From contig BEXV01000019.1 in NCBI GenBank assembly GCA_003118195.1, positions 189,736 through 253,735 of the forward strand: a DNA stretch of 64,000 nt, written 5' to 3'. The notes beneath the pieces were generated by a model. The model was not told the DNA's origin. It saw nothing but the letters and a program-made list of their open reading frames with translations, and did no database searches. This DNA comes from Hemicentrotus pulcherrimus (Eukaryota; Echinodermata; Echinoidea; Camarodonta; Strongylocentrotidae). Shown piece after piece: positions 1 through 12,522 of this stretch (position 1 is the stretch's first letter; every line of letters starts with the position of its first letter). The position numbers were made by a program, and so were the translations under genes.

Positions 1-1123
1 ATGAATTAGTAGGCGGTTTCCCGGCAAATTTATTATCATCATGTATTAGTCAAAACATATTCTTTCACATGATTGGTAATGAAAGCTTCCATTTAATTTT
101 TTGAAATTGGGGTGTTTCCAATACTGGTCTTTACCTTTAACCTCACCCATTTTGACCTACCCGCCCATGTTCGACATTTGAGACAAAGGGGTCTAAGATC
201 ATGAAGATCAGATATGCTCTGTTTTTAAAAGTAGGTCATATCTATTCCAATGCGATTCGTGTGAGCTTGATTAATCAATCTCTTGAAATTTGCCGCCCAC
301 ATCTTTGAATTATTCGCCTCTCTGCTACGGCCCCTAGGGACGACTGCACTGGGTGACTTGGTTGGTAAAATGAACCCTTTATCGAATCTATATACATGTC
401 TTTCAATTTATTCTTCAAGATTCGGTGTAGCTCTTGGTAGAGTTCACTCGGTCACATCATTTCAACGTAAACAGGCAATAAAATGATAGTAATGCTGCCA
501 AATGGCGGTGGAAATCAAGATGAAAGGCTCTCGTGCTAATGCAATCCTAAAAAGCGCTGCTTCCGCTCGGGTCACGTGACATTTTCCGATCACGTGACAA
601 AGGATAAGCTTCGTGGCGTTTTGTCTTGCGATCCTGCATTTTGTATCGTTATTTCTCGGTACCCGAATTCGCGTTTGTTCGTCAGATCAGGGTTGGGGGT
701 TGTCATCCAATGTCTCCACCGATACAAAGGTGACTTAGGTGACTAAGGAGTTATGTAGGGGAGATCCTTCTAAGTGTGTGTTTATCATAATGACATCTCT
801 TTGCGAGTGCAGTCATATACGTGTAATCAACAAAACCTTATTATTTGTAATGTTTTAAGTTGAGGCCTACTACATGAAAATTGAATACCAGTATACCATG
901 ATCATCATAATTATTACCATATCAATGTTTATGATAATGATGATAATAATCCCAACTATAGTATTTAAATTTAATTACATTTTAGGTGAATGTAAATCGT
1001 CACTAAGTACAGTTAAAGGAATATAATAAGTAACATTTCATACAAAAATTACGCATTTTTTTCATCAACCTTCAACAATGTTACCGAGTATCTGTAAGGG
1101 AATGCTACTAAGAGAGAGAGAGG

Positions 1124-1163
<40 letters not shown>

Positions 1164-1818
1164 AATAGAAAGTGGGGACATGGAGCTGAAAGAGGAGAGA
1201 TAGGAAAAAAATAGACAATGAGAAAAAATGTGGGTCAAATTAATAATCAGTCACTGGGATGATGAGATACCTTTGCTAGCGGTGGGAGCAAGCTGTCATT
1301 TATTTGTTTCAATATAAATTGAATTAAAATACATGCGATATGGTAAAACGAGGGAGATTTATACAAACTTTCGATTCAGAAGAGGATTTCTTCCCGGGGG
1401 AGAGATTAGGTGATTAGGGTGCCGCAGATTGCATCAATATTGCAAATATAAATGACGGATCGTATATGCAACAGCTCGAAGCCTTCACTGTAATAGATGT
1501 AGTGTGTTCACATTGTGGCGATAGTCTGAACAACACAAGATTGCATCACCGAACAAATATTTGCGCTTTTGGATTATTTCAGTCGATCGACCGGTCTGGT
1601 CCTGACGCGCTTTGTGACAGTGATATTGTACAAAAAGAAAAAAAGAAAAAAAAAGAAAGAGAGAATACAGAATTCACAGTATTACAATTCAATTGAATAG
1701 CTGATTACTGCCACGCGCTTGGTTAGCGCCTGTAATAGCGCGAGCGAAAAGACGTCTTTAAGCGTATGCGTACCGGTTTAATATTATAAACCCGAAAGAA
1801 TGCTGCGTTTAAAATGTC
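1..1818. other. No gene seen
   Basis: AT-rich sequence with one GA array and an A-rich patch at 1630-1665. The open frames here are short and unrelated to known families. CACGTG occurs twice near 572-597 (GTCACGTGAC and ATCACGTGAC), which may be chance. Confidence 0.6.
1111..1168. repeat. (GA)n microsatellite
   Basis: Nearly pure AG dinucleotide run with GGGAGA interruptions. Confidence 0.95.
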
Positions 1819-2157
1819 TTAATAATATAATAATATTCCGTGTTTATATAGCGCTCAAAACATCGATCCAATGATGTGCCTAAGCGCTTTACAGATACAT
1901 TATTACCCCGGTCATCGGATTCAGGCTTACTCACCCACAATGTGTGCACATTTTCCACTCCATGTGGAGCATTCCAGCCAGTCGCCATTATTTTTACAAG
2001 CGCACACTTGCTCGTCCAACCCATTTAACACCTATGTGGAGAGAAGCAAGCGCAGGTCAATATCTTGCCAAAGGTTAGTGCCGTGTCGGGATTCGAACCC
2101 TCGACCTTCGCTCGCATCTCCAGTCAGCGCCTTAAACCACTCGACCACGACACTCCC
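1819..2157 (-). mobile_element. tRNA-derived SINE with (AAT)-type tail
   Basis: Read on the minus strand, the element begins with a tRNA-like head. An unrelated body follows. The 3' part contains GTAAAGCGCTTAGGCACAT and GAGCGCTATATAAAC, and it ends in an AT-rich ATTATTATATTATTA tail at 1819-1836. The head keeps both RNA polymerase III internal promoter boxes. The layout (tRNA head, body, simple-repeat tail, about 340 bp) is that of a SINE. The GCGCTATATAAA-type tail is one I associate with echinoderm and other deuterostome SINEs, from memory. No clear target-site duplication was found. Confidence 0.75.
2078..2153 (-). other. tRNA-Ser/Leu-like head of the SINE
   Basis: The A box reads TGGTCGAGTGGT (2136-2147) and the B box GGTTCGAATCC (2089-2099), both close to the serine/leucine tRNA consensus. 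The ends GTGTCGT and ACGGCAC can pair over seven positions with one G-T wobble, as in an acceptor stem. The anticodon arm does not fold convincingly and the SINE body follows directly, so this is a SINE promoter head and not a functional tRNA gene. Confidence 0.7.
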
Positions 2158-2552
2158 ACTTAATTTGAAGTCCGACAAACTGTGACAAAATATTACGGGG
2201 AAAGGTAGTTTTCAGATGCAGCCACAGTTTTATTGAATAAATTACGGGAATCCCTTGGAAATATAGAAACAAATGAAAATTCGAAAATATATCTATCTAG
2301 CACAGTAGCACTTAATAAGATCTCACAGTAATGAACCCAGTGCACCATCTCCACTCCTTCCGTGTTCCGTTTTGTAAAACGCATATGGACGTGCATTTAT
2401 GCCTATGTGACATGCGCTATACAGAAACGTTTAGATATTTCATTATCCTACTCGCCTGTTGTTGTATTAGTCAGATTCATCCAAGAAGCGAAAAAGTATA
2501 GAGTTACGGTTCTTTTTTTAAGGAGGTTCGTGTAGCCGCCACCCGAACGCCA

Positions 2553-2572
2553 CCCCCCCCCCCCCCCCCCCN
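2553..2572. repeat. Poly-C run ending in an ambiguous base
   Basis: Nineteen C in a row followed by an N at 2572. This is a likely sequencing or assembly uncertainty, so the true length is unknown. Confidence 0.9.
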
Positions 2573-2945
2573 AGAGTGGAACAGCTTTGCATATACTGGA
2601 AAAAGCCCCTGCTGAGGACATTGGGGGCATTAATGGTAATTGTTTTATAAACTGATCTTTCTTGAAAGTAATAAAATACAATATACTGAGTAAACGGAAT
2701 TAATTGGAAAGTGATTCGAGGGCTACCTACACCTTTTCTATTTCAGAAATGTTCTTCGCGTTTACGAATGTTAGGCACGACAGTTTCTGAATGAGAATTC
2801 TAAGTTACATTTGTTTCTTTTTTATGCGTTCATACACATCAAATTAAACACATTTTAGATCAATTTTTTTTATCCAATCACTTCTGTTTTAACCTCGGTG
2901 GCTCGTGACATCTAAAATTATGATATCTAAAGGATATAGGAAAGA

Positions 2946-2948
<3 letters not shown>

Positions 2949-2985
<37 letters not shown>

Positions 2986-3029
2986 CCAGAAAGGGAAATA
3001 GAAAGGGAGAGCGAGAGAGATAGAGAAGG
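2949..3029. repeat. (GA)n microsatellite
   Basis: GA run, pure in the first 40 bp and interrupted by AGAAAGGGAAATAG toward the right. Confidence 0.95.
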
Positions 3030-3683
3030 GGTCATTTTAATGGTTAAAAATAGTAGGGATGTTTGTATTCAATATTGCTATCTAGAATTTCGTCTGTAAA
3101 ACTTTCCTCATGCCTACGGTTACCTATTACATAAAACTTCGTAATTGAAAATTATTTGGTGCGATAGCAATGTGAAGCAAAATAAATTGTTTATTACAAA
3201 AGTTAGGTTAACAGACCTTTTTACTTATTCCCGTTAGGAGGAAGAAGGCATAAGAAAGAAATATTTTATTGTGTATAATCATATGCAACCACAGGAAAAA
3301 CAGCTTAATAATTTCGAAGGACGTCTAATCATCCTTAATGCAATTTTAATAGAGGTGTAGGAGTTTTTGATATGCTTCTTTACTTTAAAACAAATATAAT
3401 TATAACATCAGGGCAATTTTGTATGGATTAAATGAATGATAACTAAAGATCAGGGGAATATATGAAAACAACAAGACAAACAAAAACACAAGAAGATTAC
3501 CATTACAATAAAATAAAAAAGGAATTTCACAGGGTTGAAATAAGATTATCATACGTAAATTTAAAAAAAGCTGTCAATATCATCTTTTGTAAACGAACAA
3601 GTGTGCGCTGATGTGCGTTAATGAATACGGATGTGCGTGTATTTGTTTGTGTGTGTGCATGTGTGCGTGAATAGTGCGGTTAT

Positions 3684-4005
3684 TGAATATCCCCTTATTT
3701 TAAGCTATCATTTAAGGTAGTAATGGAAGTCCCGTTGGTTTTGCAAGGTATTTTAAATGTAGAAGGGGAAAGATATAGATTTACTTATTTCTGTTTTCAA
3801 TTTAAACGGTTAGAGTTGTATGCATGTGGGAATGACCTCATGTTTGGTACGGATATTTTAAGGATTTAGCGGCAAATGCCATATGTCATGGCTGATTGAT
3901 AAAATCATTGTTATATCACGGATTTCCCCCTTATTAAACGTAATCACTAAAGGTAGTAATGGGAGTCTCGTGGGTTGTGCAATGTATTTGTAATGTAGAA
4001 AGGGC
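3684..4005. repeat. Diverged local direct duplication
   Basis: Copies at about 3684-3770 and 3918-4005 share CCCCTTATT, AAAGGTAGTAATGG-like and TAATGTAGAA-like blocks around a GTCYCGTKGGTT core. TTGTTATATCA with a following GG also recurs at 3909 and 4011, so the full unit may be about 230 bp. Confidence 0.6.
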
Positions 4006-4582
4006 AATTATTGTTATATCATGGCTGAAATTAGAAATCTCCTAATAATACAACATAATTGGAAATCTCTATTTAAACAAAAAAAACCCGCATTAAAAGG
4101 GAAACAGAGTTTTCCTCGCAGTCAGATGGTAATGTCCTGCTGTCCTTCATTAGACTTGTTAACATAGACTCCGCTTTATGAAAAAAAAATGCATTTTCAT
4201 TTGTCAAAGCCATTAATATGCACAAAAGAGATGTAACATCTTAGTTCTGTTTAAACTATATCTTTGAAAAACATTTTACAAATTTAAGGTAAGTTGCTCG
4301 TTTAGGAATATGTTACTGGGTTTTTGCGTTTAGGATTAATGGATCTGCCCAGCCCTGTTTGTTTGACATATTCACCCGTTCTTGTAATTCCCTTTCAAAA
4401 TAATGTAGAAGTTTATAACAGTTCGTTTAAGTGAATTAAATTGAAAAAAGGCGCCTGCATCTATTCATCACTTCTACCCATTTGTAAAACACCCTCATTC
4501 CTATCATGTTCGTCTTTATCCGTTAGTAGTAGTTGCACGACGGCAGTACCATGATTATTAGCAATTAATATCGGTTTACAGT

Positions 4583-4850
4583 ATATCAAGGAAACATAGC
4601 AATGATCAAGCGAGGGACCTCTGATTGGTGATGGGTGACAGTGTCCTTTTGAATGTAGGTTTGAAACCCATTATCCCTCTCTGTAAGTAATACATAGCAA
4701 GCACTTAAGCATTTCAAGTCAGTTTTAGACTACTTATCAAGGAAACAAACCAGTAATAAAGGTAATTAAGCAAGGAACCTTGATGGGTGAGCTTTAACCA
4801 AAATGTCCTTTTTTGTACATTGGAAACCCATTATCCCTCTTTGAAAAAAG
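4583..4850. repeat. Diverged local direct duplication
   Basis: Copy 1 (4583-4683) and copy 2 (4735-4848) share TATCAAGGAAACA, AAGCRAGGRACCT, TGATGGGTGA, TGTCCTTTT and GAAACCCATTATCCCTCT in the same order. A spacer of about 50 bp separates them. No coding potential is seen. Confidence 0.8.
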
Positions 4851-5134
4851 GGTATACTCCGCCTTTAATATACTCATCTCATGGCACCAAACTCTAACAG
4901 GCTTTTCGAGGCAAACGAGGTGATACGACTGTAGATATAATTTGTCAGTTGTCGCTGCATTCTTCCTAATAGGTGGAACGTCTGTTCTCTTGCTGTAGCC
5001 GCGAGTTTGTTTAGAAGATGGCATTCTGCACCAGAGCTCGATCAAATCAAGGTAATTCATTACCAAGGTAATAATGAATACGAGGGCACACGGGAACGGA
5101 TGGCCAAGATGAGATTATGGAAGGGAAAAGTGGA

Positions 5135-5172
5135 AAGAGAGAGGGAGAGAGGGACAGATAGAGAGAGAGAGA
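5135..5172. repeat. GA-rich microsatellite
   Basis: GAGAGAGGGAGAGAGGGACAGATA-type run. It creates spurious Arg/Glu-rich and Leu/Ser-rich open frames. Confidence 0.9.
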
Positions 5173-6651
5173 AATGCTGGATATTAAAAGAATAAGAACA
5201 GAGAGATGGAGAGAAAGGAAAAGATCAAATAAGCGGGAGAAAGAGAAATAACATTCTCTGATTAATGTACACACAAATTTGTGATTCTCTTCCATTATTA
5301 TAAACCACACTGCTTTCATACAAACCTTATTATTCATAGAAAAAACGACTATTTAATCTTTCGGAGGAAAAGAGACAAGGGAAAAGAAAGAAAAAGAGGC
5401 AGGTGAATAACAATTAAAACAGAGAGACACAGTGACAAAGAGAGACATAATTATGAAATGTCGATTTTCAATTTGGATTCATGTAGTTAAGTTAAGGACA
5501 TGAACACATTATTCGGGCGGGAACAATACGATTTACATAATGTATCTGAGTAACTATTCCATTAGCGAATTGTTCCAATCTTGTTAAACTGCAAAAACTA
5601 ATAATCTCTCAAGGGTTTAAATGCTTCATTTTTCGATTTATATGCATATTTGAGGATAATAACAGAATGATGTGGGTTTAAGAAAATGGAACCATTGTAT
5701 TCAACATGTGTTCATGACTATATCAACAGAGGTGTGAGTAGGATGGGGGATGCAGCCTACGACAATATTAAAAATAATATTTAGGTAACCATAACAACAA
5801 GTTCAGGCATCGAGGTTGCCTCTTTGTAAAAATGGCACACGGAAAGACATTTAAAAAAAATGTCCGATCGTTGATTAAAAAATTGGGATGTTTTTTATTA
5901 AAACCAAAATTCAGTCCCTTGTGCGTAGTTAAACCCATACGCCTACTGGTTTCGGAATATTAATCTGTTTCCCCAGACAAACATAATCCATATCTAATTT
6001 GTAAAAATATGTCTTTTTGAGTGAATGATCCATTCGTTTTTAGTATATCCAAACCCGGTTAATCCGCTTAAATACCACCCCTAATATGAATGAAATACAA
6101 AACAATACGACATTATCATGATTAAGTATTATAAAACCCAATGTTCAATCCTTCATCGTTCAATATTACGAAATATATGATTCGACGAATTGAAATTTTC
6201 GGAATGATGTTTAATATCTCAGTGACCGAAAGCCGAGGTATGAATATGATTGCACAAGGGAAATCCCAAATTTAGATATGAATATAATGGTACACAACTG
6301 ACAGCTGACGAAAGCTACGATTACGTGCCCTTTTTTCTCTCTTTTCTCGATGTTAAACCGTCGAAACGTTAAAATTGCCATCCGATGCGAATGAAATTTG
6401 AATGTAAAGGTAATCTCGAAACAGGTACATATCACAAAACCAAGACAGATAAAAAAAATTTGATTGAAATAATCCGCATTCTAAAAATCCTGGTCATGTC
6501 TTGAACTACCAAAGCCACAGCTGGGTGTCTACCCGTGAAACCGACAAATAGATAGATGGGTAACTTTGCGAGCTGCAGGGCAATAAAGGAAGGTAGCCAA
6601 ATTGAGCATGTACAAAGTGTGAAATAGATGAAAAGACGAAAAGAGTGTGAG

Positions 6652-6722
6652 TGAGATACAGTGAGTGAGAGAGAGAAGAGAGAGAGAGAGAGAGAAGGCG
6701 GAAAGTTTGAGAATGAGTGAGT

Positions 6723-6753
<31 letters not shown>

Positions 6754-6835
6754 GATGAGAGAATTAATGAGGGAGGTATATTTAGTGAGAGGAGGAATAA
6801 AAAGAGTTAGAAAGAGAGAAATAGAGCATGAGGGA
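6652..6835. repeat. GA-rich low-complexity block
   Basis: Two GA arrays (about 6665-6697 and 6721-6752) inside a purine-rich stretch. The Leu/Ser-rich open frame on the opposite strand is a by-product of the repeat. Confidence 0.9.
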
Positions 6836-7634
6836 TGTAGGCAGGAAATTTGACCAAAAAAAAAGAAGCGTATTGTTACATTCATCATGTTCTTTCTAAA
6901 TCGAGCGAAGGTTATAAACGTTTTTTTCTTCTTCTTCATTCACAACGAAGAACACGGTGTCAGACAAATCGGATGCCGAGAATATTTCAATGAGCCTTTT
7001 GCTTAAAGGCCCCAGAATTCTGAAGACCGATTAAGGTCGACAATTTATTAAGGGTATTTTCGGTGATCAATGTGCTATGCATAATCAAACCCGCTTAAAA
7101 TCATTGTTGCTTTAGTTCTTCGGAGAAAATGGCTTTGTCTTCCATTTCACTGCCAATCTTTCACGAACTTTTTTTTCCCAAGTGTTCTTTTTTTCCCACC
7201 CTGTCGTGATGTTCATGAATAAATCATCAGCTCGTATTATTAAGCTTACCCTTGTATATCCGCCAATCGAGTATTGATTCAATTTTGCTTTCTTTTTTAT
7301 GGCTAATTCATTACCTAGATCTTATTTATCTCCTTATCAACCCTTATGCTTCTTTGTTGGGCCTTTCTTCTCATTTTTTTCTTCAAGTTATTCCCTGTTC
7401 ATTCATTTCTTATTGGGTATCTTTTGGTTTTGTGTGAATTTTCTCACTTATGTTTTTATGCGAATTAGCCAATATATTACTCCATGTAAACCTTACGTAT
7501 GGCTTACACATGGATTAGTGACAGACAATATTTAAACATAATATTGGCGTAGATTGAGCGATTTGAGGAGTAATCTTAAAGCAGGATTGAGCAAGGTTTA
7601 ATCATTTAGTCATTAGTTATTATACTGTTTAGAA

Positions 7635-7661
7635 TTTAGGGTTAGGGGTACGGTTAGGGTA
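7635..7661 (+). repeat. Degenerate TTAGGG-like stretch
   Basis: TTTAGGGTTAGGGGTACGG followed by TTAGGGT. Nearly the same phrase recurs at 9143-9166, and in reverse orientation at 11446-11474 and more loosely at 54632-54670. Confidence 0.6.
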
Positions 7662-9142
7662 ATTTGCCCGTTCTTATGATGTCCTGTGAATGTAACACTT
7701 TTAGGGTTATATATTGATGTCCTATAAATAAAAAATGTAGAGAATGCGTGAAGAAAATGGTCTAGGAACTTGAGACATAGCTGTACTTTTATATATATAT
7801 ATATAAGACGGAGGCCTTTAGGCGTTATGTAGAGCAGTTAGGCATTGTGTTCCAGCACTTTATAATGCATGAGTTCAATATCGTTATGTTTTAGGAGGGG
7901 AGGAGTAGAACATTATTTCCTCACTGACTTCTGATGAAAACGATGATTCTTTTAAAACTTTGCCTTTTAATTTGTATCACTATTTATTTGAAATTTGATT
8001 ACGTAAACTTTTCTTTTTCTTGTTATCCCATATTCTTACTTATCCATCCCAAACTGGCCACGGTTATACTTTGGAGGAAATAAACTAAAGATAGTCCTAT
8101 CTCCCCTCAACAAAATCTTATGTTGTTAACAGTGTCACTACATTACCCATACTTGAGTGATTTCCCATGTTAATGTCATTACAATGTTATTTCCCACATG
8201 CCATCTGTAATTCAGATCATTTCCATGATTCCAGCAGCATGGGCTTTCTTATTTTAACTTTCCTTTCCATCAGCTTTTACTCAACCCCGTAACCCTCGGA
8301 GAAACAGGTATCCTAACTTGAGAGCCGACTCTCTGACGTTCCTAATGCCTTTCTCCTCTTTCAGCGTAAGCAGGGTAATTTGTCCCAGTTTTCCACGTCT
8401 CCCTAGATACTTTGTCTCGCTTTCTCCCCAAACCGTTCTAGGTTTCTTGCTCTATCCTCTAACTGAATACACGCCCCGTCTCCTCACCCATTGCCCTATT
8501 TTACCCAACATTCTATGCTGCATGGACCTTTTTGACAATTTGTCCTTGAACGTAGTACAATCAGTCAAGGGCGTGTTCTCTTACTTCACTTCCTCGTTAT
8601 AATGGCATTTATATTTTCTAATCCATTTAAAGAAGCTCCTAAAATAATCAACATATAAAAGTATAAATCCTTCCGTATTTCGCAGACGGTTTTTTCGACA
8701 CTCTGATGACATTTGCTTTATGGGCTTTATTGCGTCAAAGGCATACGTAAGAGGTAAGCTTGCAGTCGTTTTTCAAGATTAGGTATATGGTCAAGATAAT
8801 GTGTAGATTTGGGTTTAGAGTTGAAGTCAGGAATTCGGTTTAGTAGAAAATTGACCACGGAGCGATAGTTGTGGTAGGAGCATGTCGTACAACCTTCCCT
8901 GAATGACTGTCTGCGTAGCAGTCTTTGATCTCTCTGTCTGTGCATATTCGTATACATACCCATCTCTGCGAGCTTTTTAAAAAATCTTTCAGCATCACCC
9001 CCTCAGTCATCTGTTCTCTCCCTTCTGTCTATATCTACAACTTCGACTGCTGCCAACCGTCGATGCCATATCACTTCTCCGACATAATAATGCTCCGGCT
9101 ACAATTGTTAAATGTTTTTTTTTCGTCAAAGATACAAGATTT

Positions 9143-9166
9143 GGTTTAGGGTTAGGGGTATGGTTA
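9143..9166 (+). repeat. Degenerate TTAGGG-like stretch
   Basis: GGTTTAGGGTTAGGGGTATG, nearly identical to the stretch at 7635. Confidence 0.6.
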
Positions 9167-11445
9167 TAATTAGGATAAGGTATAGTGTTAAGTCCAGTGT
9201 TGACATTAATAAGTCGGTCGTTTTACGATATCATCACGGATCAATTAACGCCGGAGCATGTTTCGTACAAGCATTCCCACCATATCATCTCACTTCCAGT
9301 TTATAGGGACAAGCAAGGCTCAACGACATTTAACCCCACGCCTCGGATCTGTGTTTGCTACCCTTGAAAGGAGAAGAGTCTTCTGATCTCCTAGGTCCCA
9401 TTAATCTGCAACAATTCCAGTTTGCCACCAAGCGCGTTAGAGGCCATCATTCAGTTTCGAATGTGGCGCGCTAATTTGCCTCATCCATTATTTCTTGCCA
9501 GCCACTTTTAGCCTCGAGCCTGTCTCTTCTGGTCTTCTTTTCACACAAATTGCCCCGTTTGCGATGAAATGATCGATTAAACTAACAGTTTGGGAATCCG
9601 CGGCAATATCGTATTTGTCTGGATTACCCTCTTCGCAGATTGTTTGTTGGTATATGTTCCTATGGCTGGTACTCAATGCCGTTAAAGATCGAGCCCAAAA
9701 GTCGATATTTTTCAACCGAGATTTTCTTGGTCGTAGACGGTTTAACCCGAGATTGAGAATAAGTCACACTTCGTCTGAAACACTCTTTCAAAACGTTTTA
9801 GGAAATAAAAGGATGTAGAATGATTTTCAAAAAAGTAAGAAACTATTGTATTACGATCATGTGAGTATTAGTTCTCTTTTCGGATCGGTCACAACTGTCT
9901 TAATGGAAAAGAGATTTCATTGATCCTCGGAATATCGATTTTAATCATTAAAATAGATTAATATCTCTTACGGTAATTAGGGGTTCGATCATTATGGCAT
10001 TGAACGCATGGCATAGGAATCTGTCCTGGCCCACACAGATATAAATGGTATGAACCAGGTTAGATCGAGGAGGGGACCTAGCTGAAATGAATTCTGGTGT
10101 AAACTGGTGTAAACTTGTGTTAAAAGGCGAAAGGGACCCGTTAAAGGTTTGATATGTGCAATAGAAGGCCGTCTATTTGAAAAGTCATTCTTAACTCATG
10201 ATGAGGCATTTTACTTCTGTGTTGTCTAAAATATATGACATTTGAATCCTTTTCATAAGTGTGATAACATGTAACTTTCCTAAACTTATTCTACAAATTA
10301 TTTTGGCCCTCATATCATTACATGTATCATTATGCCTGTTACTATAATTTCACCTGTTTTTCATATGCCAGTAAAATAATGAGCACAAACAAATGCTGCA
10401 TCACATTATTCTTTAACAAATGGAAATTGGAGCTCTTATAACACGAATGAAAATATCTCCGAAAACTCAATCTAAGGCGATTTATATAGGCTTGACCATC
10501 AGTGGTTGAAATGGGCACCACTATTATAACGGTGCATTACGTAATCGAAATGTGATTTCTGTGGGATGCAAAAACAAAATAGTTTTGATACTGCCCTTGA
10601 GCCTTTGCAAACGTGTTCTGTGTTATTTACCAAAATGATGGTGATTAGAGCATTGTGATGATACGATGACAAGTCCACATCTACTATAGATCATGAAGTA
10701 TCCAAAATCGCATCCTGAGCAAGATTGAATATCTTCGGTGTATCATTTCTTGATAAGAAGCGAATATCACATCGGCAGTATCTCAATTGCAATCTGTCAA
10801 ACACAATCAGCAGGGACCCCAAACGATATATGAATACATTTATCAAAATCCCTTGATGACTGAATTGATTACAATGTCGTTGGAAAAATATGTTTTCCCG
10901 GTTGATGATGAATACAGCGGCACTGAATACGGATGAACTAGGCCCTTATCGTGTTACATTTTTCCTCAAGTTTAAGAGGTGTTTCCCCGAATATCCCAAA
11001 TCCATTTTCCTCGCTGCTTCTCTCTTATTGCATTTCGTAATCTAACCTCATCGAACTTTATCCTCATCCTCGTCCATCTACTACAGATGAACATCCATAT
11101 ATTGTTTCTGCGTTCGCTGTCTCATTCTGCCAGCAAATCACGTTTCTTTTTCTGTGTTCACTTGTCATCTCTTGCCCCCCCCCTCCTCCACCCTTATCCC
11201 TGCTGGCGTAGCACTACACTGACTCTGGTGGCAAGTGCTCCTTGGTCAATTTCTAACTGCAGCTCCCGACCGAACGCTATATTTATCCCTAATCTGACCG
11301 ACTAACCTTAAATTTAGTTGTAACCCTTCTATTCAATGGTCCCCCTCCCACGAACACACACTCTCTTATGTAATGGTTGCCGGCGAAAATATCTTGGCGG
11401 TCAGTTTCCTACAGTAAGGAGTTCTAATTTCAAATGACCAAACGC

Positions 11446-11474
11446 TATACCTAACCCTATTCCTAACCGTAAAC
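11446..11474 (-). repeat. Degenerate TTAGGG-like stretch, reverse orientation
   Basis: CTAACCCTATTCCTAACCG, the reverse complement of the same kind of phrase. Confidence 0.55.
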
Positions 11475-12440
11475 ATTAAAAAACAATCAAACAAACAAAT
11501 CAATACAAAATCAAACAGACACAGAAAAGAAACATTCATAGATGAATTGCAACCCTAGGTATATCACCGACTCTTTTTGAAGAAAGAAAACCCGGAGGGA
11601 TTGCCGCTCGAGAGAATGTAGGAATACCTTCGTGAACACTTTACTTTCATCGGAAAAGCTTTATGCAAAGATCGCGCACGCGCACTGTGTTGTTGTAGAC
11701 GTCATCGTCACCTGTCCCCTACTCATTCTGGGCTATTACATCTTATTCCCGCCGTGTCCAGCTTGGACATCTCTCGTTAACCTTTTCACGAGAGCCCCAT
11801 CCATCCTTCATCAAATAAACTCCCCATCTATCGCTGGGAACCTTCAAACATGTTTACTCGTCTTAAAGCCGGTAATGCGAGGAGACAAGAGGTTAATAAG
11901 TTTCGGCTAATTTGCCGGGGAAAAAGCGAACGTTGATGAGCTATAATTGCCGGGTCCCCAATCAAAGATTGTTTGTAATTCGCAGGCTGAGGGGTGTTGA
12001 AAGCGTCGCTTTTGACATAATAACAAGCCAGAAATGGATGGCTGATGACTGATTTGGGTAAAAGAAGGCTTCGAGTGGAAAAAAGTGGGATAGGTTAGAT
12101 GGGAGAGTGACATTGTACATGCAACTTGGACTGAAGGAGAATAAGAGATCAGCTAAAGCCGAGTTGGCACAATCTATAGCCAGAATGTATACATTAATTG
12201 TGAAGGATGGAAAATGACAGGCCGAGAGCCAGAGGAGAACACCGAACATGATATTATTAAACACGGCGAACAGAGCACTTGAGCATTAGGAAAGGATTTA
12301 AATGATCGTGACAAGATTGTTTGAAGTCAAAGAGCCAATTCAAATGGCACAGAAACGTGAGAAAACATACATGCCTGGGAATATTTGTGACAAGCATAAA
12401 GAGAGAACGATCACGGAATAAGCCTAGTGGGGAAAAGGGG

Positions 12441-12522
12441 AAAAAATTGGCAGAGGGGAAGAGAGAAAGATATATATGAGAAAGAGAGACATAATGAGAG
12501 AAAGAGAGAGGGGGAGAGAGGG
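12441..12522. repeat. GA-rich low-complexity block
   Basis: Interrupted GAGA/GGGGAGA purine-rich run. Confidence 0.85.

Noticed and set aside
2078..2153. Functional tRNA-Ser or tRNA-Leu gene
   Set aside because: The anticodon arm does not fold and a SINE body and tail follow directly.
8337..8370. Plus-strand acceptor TTTCTCCTCTTTCAG with nearby donor-like CGTAAGC
   Set aside because: The implied exon would be only a few bases and the region is pyrimidine-biased throughout.
11962..12264. Possible 3' exon of the orexin-like gene after the acceptor TTATTCTCCTTCAG near 12131
   Set aside because: The phase can be made to fit and about 75 codons are open, but the sequence shows no processing sites, family motif or poly-A context.
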